Source: Burkholderiales bacterium | GTDB taxonomy: Bacteria; Pseudomonadota; Gammaproteobacteria; Burkholderiales; Burkholderiaceae_C | Reading direction: 5' to 3' | Assembly (NCBI GenBank): GCA_947453585.1 | Contig: CANGHQ010000043.1 | Location: forward strand, 1 to 9,066 | Length of the DNA stretch: 9,066 bases | In this document: positions 1 to 4,871 of the stretch, piece by piece | Numbering within the stretch: the stretch's first letter is position 1 | How the letters are laid out: every line of letters starts with the position of its first letter | Notes under the pieces: generated by a model | The model's database searches: none | Told to the model about the DNA's origin: nothing | Seen by the model: the letters and a program-made list of their open reading frames with translations, nothing else | Position numbers and translations under genes: made by a program

Positions 1-148
1 TCATTTCCATGCGGTTGTTGGTGGTGCCCGATTCGCCGCCGCAGAGTTCTTTCTCAGTTCCGTCGGGCGAGCGCAGCAGCGCGCCCCAGCCGCCGGGGCC
101 GGGGTTGCCTTTGCAGGCGCCGTCGGTATAAATCACGACCTGGTTCAC
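1..148 (-). CDS. rnhA: Ribonuclease HI, N-terminal part (runs off the window)
   Basis: RNase HI cuts the RNA strand of RNA-DNA hybrids, removing R-loops and replication primers in the cytoplasm. Only the first 49 codons are present; the gene continues beyond position 1. Read on the minus strand, the protein has the first beta strand with YTDGACKGNPGPGGWG, where the Asp is the first carboxylate of the catalytic site, and then GTTNNRMEM, whose Glu is the second. Both match the family closely. The start is a GTG at 148-146, which overlaps the TGA stop of the upstream methyltransferase by four bases (GTGA). Translational coupling is therefore likely; no strong Shine-Dalgarno is visible. The order gloB, yafS-like, rnhA matches E. 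coli, where dnaQ lies next, so dnaQ may follow outside the window (inference). Confidence 0.95.
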   Translation of the reverse strand, partial: MNQVVIYTDGACKGNPGPGGWGALLRSPDGTEKELCGGESGTTNNRMEM

Positions 149-978
149 TGTTCTGTTTCCTTTTTTGCTACATCTTGCCGGCGCTGGCCGGCCACTACCG
201 TGCTGGCGACGCGCACGGGCTTGGTTTTCCAGGCGGCGCCCAGCAGGCGGGCACCGCGCACCTTCTTTACTGCCACCACCATATAAGCTGCGCCAAAAAT
301 CGGCCACCAGCGCGCGCCCAGGCGGTCCAGCCAGGCAAAGCGCTGCAACCAGCCTACGCTGCCCACGGCCGGGGCGTAGCAGCCGTAGCGCACTACTTCT
401 ACCTCAAAGCCCAGCAAGCGCAGCCAATCGCGCAGCCGCCACACGCCCAAAAACGCATCTTGCTGCGGCAAATAATCAGGGCCCATAAAGCGCCCCAGCC
501 CCAGCAGGCGCCACAGGCGCTGGCGCGCGCTGCGCAGCGCCCACAGGCTGGTGGGGTTCAGGCCGCAAACCACCACCCGGCCCTCGGCCACCAGCACGCG
601 TTCTACCTCGCGCAGCGTTTCATGCGCGTTGCTGAGTTCCAGGGTATGGGGCAGCACCACCAAGTCCAGGCTGGCTGCCGGAAAAGGCAGGGCGTCAAAG
701 TCGGTGATAAAAGCCAAGGGCACGTCTGGCGTACCCGCCTGCACGTCCATGTTCAGGTTCACGCCCGACGGCAAAGCGGGCATTTGTTGGGTGGCGAGCC
801 AACGGTGCGGCATGCGGTTATGCTGCAGGCCCGCCAGCGTCGGCAATCCAAGTTGCAGCGCGTGGTAGCCAAACATATCGGCCACAGCCCGGTCCATCTG
901 GGCCTGCTCCCAATCAAGCAGGTAGCGCCCCGGCGGCGTCTGTAGCCAGTCTTGCAAACCTATAATTTGATCGCTCAT
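145..978 (-). CDS. YafS-like class I SAM-dependent methyltransferase
   Basis: This is a predicted methyltransferase of the Methyltransf_11 type, 277 residues from the ATG at 978-976. Its substrate is unknown. It has the gene context and sequence pattern of E. coli YafS, which lies between gloB and rnhA. Visible family signatures are PPGRYLLDWE near the N terminus, FGYHALQLG, the FDALPFPAASLDLVVLPHTLE segment (motif II and post-motif region), the EVERVLVAEGRVVVCGLNP strand-turn, and a WLRLLGFEV segment. The glycine-rich motif I (normally like DLGCG) is degenerate here, reading LQLGLPTLAG; as far as I recall YafS is also degenerate there. The tail from about residue 230 is basic and probably disordered. 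A TTG at 1011-1009 could extend it by 11 residues, but these are antisense to gloB and unlike the family. Its stop overlaps the rnhA start. Confidence 0.85.
   Translation of the reverse strand: MSDQIIGLQDWLQTPPGRYLLDWEQAQMDRAVADMFGYHALQLGLPTLAGLQHNRMPHRWLATQQMPALPSGVNLNMDVQAGTPDVPLAFITDFDALPFPAASLDLVVLPHTLELSNAHETLREVERVLVAEGRVVVCGLNPTSLWALRSARQRLWRLLGLGRFMGPDYLPQQDAFLGVWRLRDWLRLLGFEVEVVRYGCYAPAVGSVGWLQRFAWLDRLGARWWPIFGAAYMVVAVKKVRGARLLGAAWKTKPVRVASTVVAGQRRQDVAKKETEQ
961..966 (+). promoter_or_regulatory. Perfect -10 hexamer (TATAAT) for gloB
   Basis: TATAAT lies 10 bases before the gloB ATG at 977, so transcription would start near 973 with a leader of only a few bases. No recognisable -35 occurs at 16-18 bases upstream (that stretch reads roughly GTCTGT), and no extended -10 TGn is present. 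The hexamer also encodes part of the methyltransferase N terminus on the other strand (QII), so it could be chance. Confidence 0.35.
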
Positions 979-1744
979 GAAGTTAATACCGCTGCCCGCA
1001 TTTACTGACAATTACATCTGGATGCTGCACGACGGGCAAGCCGCCTGGGTGGTAGATCCGGGCGACGCCGCACCGGTTTTGCAAGCCCTGGCCGCACAGA
1101 GCCTCAAGCTCCAAGGCATTCTAGTCACCCACCACCATCCAGACCACACCGGCGGCGTGGCCGAGTTGCGCACCGCCACGGGCGCCGCCGTCTTTGGACC
1201 CTACCGCGAAAACATGCCCGAGCCGCTGCGCCGGGTGGCCCAAGATGAGACGGTCGAGGTGTTGGGCCTGCAGTTTCGGGTGATTGAAGTGCCGGGCCAC
1301 ACCGCCGGCCACATTGCCTATTACTGCGCCGCGCTGGACGGCGCACCGGTGCTGTTTTGTGGCGACACCTTGTTCAGCGGCGGCTGCGGCCGCTTGTTTG
1401 AAGGCCCACCCGCACAAATGCAGGCCTCGCTGGACACCCAGGCCGCCCTGCCCGGCGACACCCGCGTGTGCTGCACCCACGAATACACCCTCAGCAACCT
1501 CAAGTTCGCGCGCGAAGTCGAGCCTGACAACACCGTGCTGGCCGACTACCAAACCCACTGCCTGGCCCTGCGTGCTGCCAACGTGCCCACGCTGCCGTCC
1601 ACCATTGCGCAGGAGCGCGCCATCAACCCCTTTTTGCGCAGCAACCAGCCCACCATCGCAGCGTCCACCCAGCGTTTTGACGCCGCGCAAACCGCCAGCC
1701 AAGGCGTGTTTGCCACGCTGCGGGCCTGGAAAAACCAGTTTTGA
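977..1744 (+). CDS. gloB: Hydroxyacylglutathione hydrolase (glyoxalase II)
   Basis: It hydrolyses S-D-lactoylglutathione to D-lactate and glutathione, the second step of methylglyoxal detoxification, in the cytoplasm. The 255-residue length is normal for the family. The metallo-beta-lactamase fold is clear: THHHPDHTGG (residues 51-60) supplies ligands H52, H54, D56 and H57; VPGHTAGH (106-112) gives H108; GDTLFSGGCGRLFEG (129-143) gives the bridging D130; CTHEYTLSNLKFA (166-178) gives H168 and the glutathione-site residues. The C-terminal NPFLR helix segment of the HAGH domain is present. The ATG interlocks with the divergent methyltransferase ATG within CATG (976-979). There is no Shine-Dalgarno, consistent with a very short or absent leader. 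The TGA stop overlaps the mltD start by one base, so the two are probably cotranscribed. Confidence 0.97.
   Translation: MKLIPLPAFTDNYIWMLHDGQAAWVVDPGDAAPVLQALAAQSLKLQGILVTHHHPDHTGGVAELRTATGAAVFGPYRENMPEPLRRVAQDETVEVLGLQFRVIEVPGHTAGHIAYYCAALDGAPVLFCGDTLFSGGCGRLFEGPPAQMQASLDTQAALPGDTRVCCTHEYTLSNLKFAREVEPDNTVLADYQTHCLALRAANVPTLPSTIAQERAINPFLRSNQPTIAASTQRFDAAQTASQGVFATLRAWKNQF
983..1011 (-). promoter_or_regulatory. Predicted sigma-70 promoter of the methyltransferase-rnhA unit
   Basis: On the minus strand, TTGTCA (1011-1006, five of six to TTGACA) is separated by exactly 17 bases from TATTAA (988-983, four of six to TATAAT). Transcription would start around 976-978, that is on or beside the ATG at 978-976, so the mRNA would be leaderless or almost so. 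The element lies inside the gloB coding region. This is seen in sequence only, without experimental support. Confidence 0.45.
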
Positions 1745-3258
1745 TGCACTTGATTGTTAAGGCTTGCCGGACGCGGATCGCCCCACTGCTTTGCGCTTGC
1801 CTGCTGAGCGCGGGCCTGGCGCAGGCGCAGACCTATCCCCCTGCCGCTCCGCTGGGCGCCGCCACTGGGTCCACGGCACCTTTAACGGGCAACGGCCTGC
1901 AGCCACTCACGCCCCAAGAAAGCACGCCCCAAACCGTGACGCCCCTGGCAACCACCACCGATTTGTGGGAACGCATTCGCCGGGGCTACGCCATGCCCGA
2001 CCTCGACAGCCCGCTGGTGCGCGACCGCGAGACCTGGTACACGGCGCGGCCTGACTATATTTTTCGGATGACCGAGCGCTCGCGCAAATACCTGTTTCAC
2101 ATTGTTGAAGAGCTTGAGTTGCGCAACATGCCTACCGAGCTGGCCTTGCTGCCCTTTGTAGAAAGCGCGTTTAACCCACAAGCCGTGTCCAGCGCCAAGG
2201 CGGCAGGCATGTGGCAATTTATGCCGGCCACGGGCCGCACTTTTGAATTGAAGCAAAACGTGTTTCGCGACGACCGGCGCGACGTGCTGGCGTCCACCCG
2301 TGCGGCGCTGGACTACTTGCAAAAGCTCTACGGCATGTTTGGCGACTGGCACCTGGCGCTGGCCGCCTACAACTGGGGCGAAGGCAGCGTGGGCCGGGCG
2401 ATTGCCAAAAACGAGCGCCTGATGCTGGGCACCGGCTACACCGACCTGACCATGCCCATGGAAACGCAGTTTTACGTGCCCAAGCTGCAGGCCATCAAAA
2501 ACATCGTGGCCCGCCCCCAGTCCTTTAGCAGCGAGCTGCCCAAGATCGGTAACCACCCGTATTTCCAGACGGTGAGCATCCGCCGCGACATGGACATCAC
2601 GCTGGCAGCCAAGATGGCTGAAGTGCCGCTGGACGACTTCAAGGCCCTGAACCCGTCTTTGAACAAGCCGGTGATTCTGGCCGCTGGCACGCCGCAGATC
2701 TTGCTGCCCTGGGACAGTGCCGACGTGTTCCAGCAAAACCTGGACCGCCTGGCCGGCTCGCGCCTGGCCAGCTGGACCGTGTGGGTCGCACCCAGCACGC
2801 TGCGCGTGGCCGACGCTGCCAAGCAATTTGGCATGAGCGAGGCGCAGCTGCGCGAACTCAACAACATCCCCAAAGGCATGTTGATCAAACCCGGCTCCGC
2901 CCTGTTGGTAACGCGCGCCACCCACAGCGCACCAGAAGTCACCGAGGCCGTGGCCGACCGGGGCGAAGTGAGCTTTGCCCCCGAAATCGTGCAAGTGCGC
3001 AAGACCGTGCGCGCCGCCAAAGGCGACTCGGTGGCCAGCATCGCCAAGCGCTACGCCACCACCCCAGGCAACGTAGCCCAATGGAACAAGGTAGCCGCCA
3101 ACGCCAGCTTCAAAGCCGGCCAAAGCGTGGTGCTCTACGTGTCCGCCAGCGCAGCCACAGCCAAACCAGCCGCCGCAGGCCCCGCCAAGGCCAAGGCGGC
3201 CAAACGCCCGGCGGTGAAGAAGACGCGGGTTGCGGTGTTTAAGAAGCAGAAGGCTTGA
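1744..3258 (+). CDS. mltD: Membrane-bound lytic murein transglycosylase D with LysM domains
   Basis: This periplasmic enzyme cleaves the MurNAc-GlcNAc bond of peptidoglycan to form 1,6-anhydro ends. The protein has 504 residues. Residues 1-28 form a signal peptide with an AQA cleavage site at 26-28. Unlike E. coli MltD there is no clear lipobox; LCAC at 16-19 is a poor match, so it may be soluble in the periplasm. The SLT domain spans about 115-240: ALLPFVESAFNP carries catalytic E140, followed by SSAKAAGMWQFMPATG, then ALAAYNWGEGSVGRAI. Two LysM-like repeats follow, one weak (about 344-390) and one better (about 418-466), then an Ala/Lys-rich basic tail. The ATG at 1744 overlaps the gloB TGA (TGATG), so reinitiation is likely. 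A TTG one codon earlier is less likely. Confidence 0.93.
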   Translation: MHLIVKACRTRIAPLLCACLLSAGLAQAQTYPPAAPLGAATGSTAPLTGNGLQPLTPQESTPQTVTPLATTTDLWERIRRGYAMPDLDSPLVRDRETWYTARPDYIFRMTERSRKYLFHIVEELELRNMPTELALLPFVESAFNPQAVSSAKAAGMWQFMPATGRTFELKQNVFRDDRRDVLASTRAALDYLQKLYGMFGDWHLALAAYNWGEGSVGRAIAKNERLMLGTGYTDLTMPMETQFYVPKLQAIKNIVARPQSFSSELPKIGNHPYFQTVSIRRDMDITLAAKMAEVPLDDFKALNPSLNKPVILAAGTPQILLPWDSADVFQQNLDRLAGSRLASWTVWVAPSTLRVADAAKQFGMSEAQLRELNNIPKGMLIKPGSALLVTRATHSAPEVTEAVADRGEVSFAPEIVQVRKTVRAAKGDSVASIAKRYATTPGNVAQWNKVAANASFKAGQSVVLYVSASAATAKPAAAGPAKAKAAKRPAVKKTRVAVFKKQKA

Positions 3259-3260
3259 GG

Positions 3261-3290
3261 GTTTGGCGACTGAAACGGACCTTGCCAAAC
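3261..3290 (+). terminator. Hairpin just after mltD, possible terminator
   Basis: GTTTGGC (3261-3267) pairs perfectly with GCCAAAC (3284-3290). The stem extends inward by a G-T and an A-T pair and leaves a 12-base loop. It begins two bases after the mltD stop. No T-run follows, so it is more likely a mRNA 3' end stabiliser or part of a Rho-dependent end than a strict intrinsic terminator. Confidence 0.4.
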
Positions 3291-3357
3291 GAGCGGGGTG
3301 AGACTCCTGTGGATTGCGCAGCCACCTACCCGTAAGCCAGCCCTCAGGCAGCGCCGT

Positions 3358-3363
3358 TACAAT
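3358..3363 (+). promoter_or_regulatory. Predicted -10 box for the asd leader transcript
   Basis: TACAAT (five of six to consensus) lies seven bases before the A of the ATG at 3371, so transcription should start at about 3370-3371, on the start codon of the leader ORF. No convincing -35 is seen at 16-18 bases upstream, so an activator or another sigma factor may be involved, or the box is chance. No Shine-Dalgarno precedes the ATG, consistent with a leaderless message. Confidence 0.4.
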
Positions 3364-3370
3364 ATGCGCC

Positions 3371-3472
3371 ATGTTTCACGCCCACCCGTTCACCTTGAAC
3401 AGCGCCATCGCCCCTGCGGCAGATGGCGGTGCGCGTGCAAACACCTCCAAAACCACGACCATTAAGGGCTGA
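3371..3472 (+). CDS. Putative asd leader peptide (33 aa, Thr/Ile/Lys-rich end)
   Basis: This is a 33-codon ORF with an ATG at 3371 and TGA at 3470-3472. Its last ten residues are NTSKTTTIKG: Thr at 25, 28, 29 and 30, Lys at 27 and 32, Ile at 31. The only Met is the initiator. Asd makes the intermediate shared by the Thr, Ile, Lys/diaminopimelate and Met pathways, so these codons look like control codons, as in the E. coli thr leader peptide. The three consecutive Thr codons (3452-3460) lie within a segment that can pair with 3487-3492. A hairpin at 3403-3428 (CGCCATC with GATGGCG, plus an inner GCC/GGC) lies within the ORF. I do not recognise the peptide from a database. It would probably act by being translated, not as a product. 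It could also be a chance ORF. Confidence 0.5.
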   Translation: MFHAHPFTLNSAIAPAADGGARANTSKTTTIKG

Positions 3473-3476
3473 TCCA

Positions 3477-3517
3477 GCTCCGGTTCGTCGTGCGCCCACC
3501 GGCCAGACGAGCCGGGC
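3477..3517 (+). promoter_or_regulatory. Predicted antiterminator hairpin (segments 2:3) of the asd attenuator
   Basis: CCGGTTCGTC (3480-3489) pairs with GACGAGCCGG (3506-3515) over ten base pairs, one of them a G-U wobble. Two more pairs (3477-3478 with 3516-3517) continue past a one-base bulge at 3479. The loop is 16 bases. The downstream arm overlaps the upstream arm of the terminator hairpin at 3501-3535, so the two cannot form together. The upstream arm can instead pair with the Thr codons: CACGAC 3454-3459 with GTCGTG 3487-3492. It can also pair locally, CCGGT 3480-3484 with ACCGG 3498-3502. Confidence 0.5.
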
Positions 3518-3542
3518 AAACAGCCAGGTCTGGGCATGTTTT
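3501..3542 (+). terminator. Predicted attenuator terminator before asd (segments 3:4 plus T-run)
   Basis: CCAGAC (3503-3508) pairs with GTCTGG (3528-3533), flanked by G3501-C3535. An inner stem GGC 3515-3517 with GCC 3523-3525 closes a five-base loop. After three bases comes TTTT (3539-3542), part of the palindrome GTTTTAAAAC at 3538-3547. The stem is imperfect and the T-run short, so intrinsic termination may be partial. The end lies about 20 bases before the asd ATG, the usual place for an attenuator. Confidence 0.45.
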
Positions 3543-3548
3543 AAAACT

Positions 3549-3555
3549 GAAAGGG
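3549..3555 (+). promoter_or_regulatory. Ribosome binding site of asd
   Basis: GAAAGGG ends seven bases before the ATG at 3563. It is the clearest Shine-Dalgarno in the window and fixes the asd start. It lies just downstream of the predicted terminator T-run, so it is free in read-through transcripts. Confidence 0.7.
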
Positions 3556-3562
3556 CGTTGAA

Positions 3563-4693
3563 ATGAGCAAGTTAGTAGGATTGGTGGGCTGGCGCGGCAT
3601 GGTCGGCTCGGTGTTGATGGACCGCATGCAGACCGAGGGCGATTTCGACCTGATCGAGCCCCTGTTTTTCTCCACCTCGAATTCCGGCGGCAAAGCCCCT
3701 GTCCTGGCCAAGAACGAAACCACGCTGCAAGACGCCTTCAATATTGACGCGCTCAAGCGATGCGAGATCATCATCAGCGCCCAGGGCGGCGACTACACCA
3801 CCGAAGTCTTCCCCAAGCTGCGCGCCGCAGGCTGGAACGGCCACTGGATTGACGCCGCATCCACCCTGCGCATGGAAAAAGACGCGGTCATCATCCTCGA
3901 CCCGGTCAATCTGCCCGTGATTCAAAAGGCCCTGGCCGCTGGCGGCAAAAACTGGGTGGGCGGCAACTGCACCGTGAGCTGCATGCTGATGGGCGTGGGC
4001 GCGCTGTACAAGGCGGGCTTGGTGGAATGGATGAGCACGCAAACCTACCAGGCGGCCTCGGGCGGCGGCGCGCAGCACATGCGCGAGTTGCTGACCCAAT
4101 ACGGCACGCTGAACGCAGAAGTCAAAGCGCTGCTGGACGACCCCAAAAGCTCGATTCTTGAAATCGACCGCCTGGTCGCAGCCAAGCAGCGCAGCCTGAG
4201 CGCCGCCGAGACCGCCAACTTTGGCGTGCCGCTGGGTGGCAGCCTGATCCCCTGGATCGACAAGGATTTGGGCAACGGAATGTCTAAGGAAGAATGGAAA
4301 GGCATGGCCGAGACCAACAAGATTTTGGGCCAGGGCCCGGATTTTGGTTCGCTGGAAACCCCGGTGGACGGTTTTTGCGTGCGCGTGGGCGCCATGCGCT
4401 GCCACAGCCAGGCGCTGACCTTCAAGCTCAAGAAAAACGTGCCCGTGGCCGATATTGAAGCCATGATTGCCGCCGACAACCCATGGGTCAAGCTGGTGCC
4501 CAACAACCGCGAAGCCACCGTACGCGACCTGACCCCCGTGGCCGTGACTGGCACCATGACCATTCCCGTGGGCCGCGTGCGCAAACTGGCTATGGGGCCC
4601 GAGTTTGTGGGCGCCTTCACCATTGGCGACCAACTGTTGTGGGGCGCGGCCGAGCCGCTGCGCCGCATGTTGCGCATTTTGTTGGCGGCCTGA
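3563..4693 (+). CDS. asd: Aspartate-semialdehyde dehydrogenase
   Basis: It reduces aspartyl phosphate with NADPH to aspartate semialdehyde, the branch-point precursor of lysine, diaminopimelate, threonine, isoleucine and methionine; diaminopimelate also feeds the cell wall. The 376-residue protein is of the long gram-negative (E. coli) type. The N terminus has the nucleotide-binding GLVGWRGMVGSVLMDRM (6-22). GGNCTVS (133-139) holds the nucleophile C136, ASGGGAQHMREL (165-176) is the substrate-domain signature, VRVGAMRCHSQALT (273-286) contains the catalytic H281, and WGAAEPLRRMLR closes the C terminus. No key residue is missing. The start is fixed by a good ribosome binding site. Upstream lies a putative Thr/Ile/Lys attenuator, downstream a hairpin. 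In many relatives leuB precedes asd; here mltD does. Confidence 0.98.
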   Translation: MSKLVGLVGWRGMVGSVLMDRMQTEGDFDLIEPLFFSTSNSGGKAPVLAKNETTLQDAFNIDALKRCEIIISAQGGDYTTEVFPKLRAAGWNGHWIDAASTLRMEKDAVIILDPVNLPVIQKALAAGGKNWVGGNCTVSCMLMGVGALYKAGLVEWMSTQTYQAASGGGAQHMRELLTQYGTLNAEVKALLDDPKSSILEIDRLVAAKQRSLSAAETANFGVPLGGSLIPWIDKDLGNGMSKEEWKGMAETNKILGQGPDFGSLETPVDGFCVRVGAMRCHSQALTFKLKKNVPVADIEAMIAADNPWVKLVPNNREATVRDLTPVAVTGTMTIPVGRVRKLAMGPEFVGAFTIGDQLLWGAAEPLRRMLRILLAA

Positions 4694-4736
4694 AGCGCCA
4701 CGCGGGCGAACTCCGGGTCATAAATCGCCTGGCGCT
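4694..4736 (+). terminator. Strong hairpin directly after asd
   Basis: AGCGCCA (4694-4700) pairs with TGGCGCT (4730-4736). Beyond a four-base bulge, GGCGA (4705-4709) pairs with TCGCC (4725-4729), giving 12 pairs and a 15-base loop. It starts on the base after the asd stop. A T-run (TTTT at 4755-4758) comes only about 18 bases later, so this may be a processing or stabilising structure, or part of a Rho-dependent end, rather than a classic terminator. It probably separates asd from the fimV unit. Confidence 0.5.
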
Positions 4737-4871
4737 CGCCCCATACAAATTAAGTTTTGGTAATAAATATGCTTTACCAGCGATTTGTTGGATGATTTGC
4801 AAAGACTTGTCGCCGATAATGGCTTTTTGGCACAAAGATGCCAGGGCTAAAGAGAAAGGCTGGATCCGGAA

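Noticed and set aside
175..945. 256-codon plus-strand frame opposite the methyltransferase
   Set aside because: Gln/Ala/His-rich shadow composition; the minus-strand product matches a known family and continues into rnhA by a four-base overlap.
952..957. TTGCAA as a -35 for the TATAAT at 961
   Set aside because: Only three bases separate the two hexamers, far too close for a sigma-70 promoter.
1882..3372. Long open frame (496 codons) on the minus strand opposite mltD
   Set aside because: It mirrors the codon bias of mltD, is rich in His, Gly and Ala as shadow frames are in GC-rich DNA, shows no known motif, and its opposite strand encodes a clear SLT/LysM protein.
3543..3562. Classic metabolite riboswitch (such as lysine) upstream of asd
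   Set aside because: The leader shows a translated ORF and simple alternating hairpins, and I cannot find the multi-helix junction and conserved core expected of a lysine riboswitch in 3259-3562.
3572..4633. 353-codon minus-strand frame opposite asd
   Set aside because: It is the antisense shadow of a strongly conserved enzyme, with His/Gly/Ala-rich composition and no domain or ribosome site.
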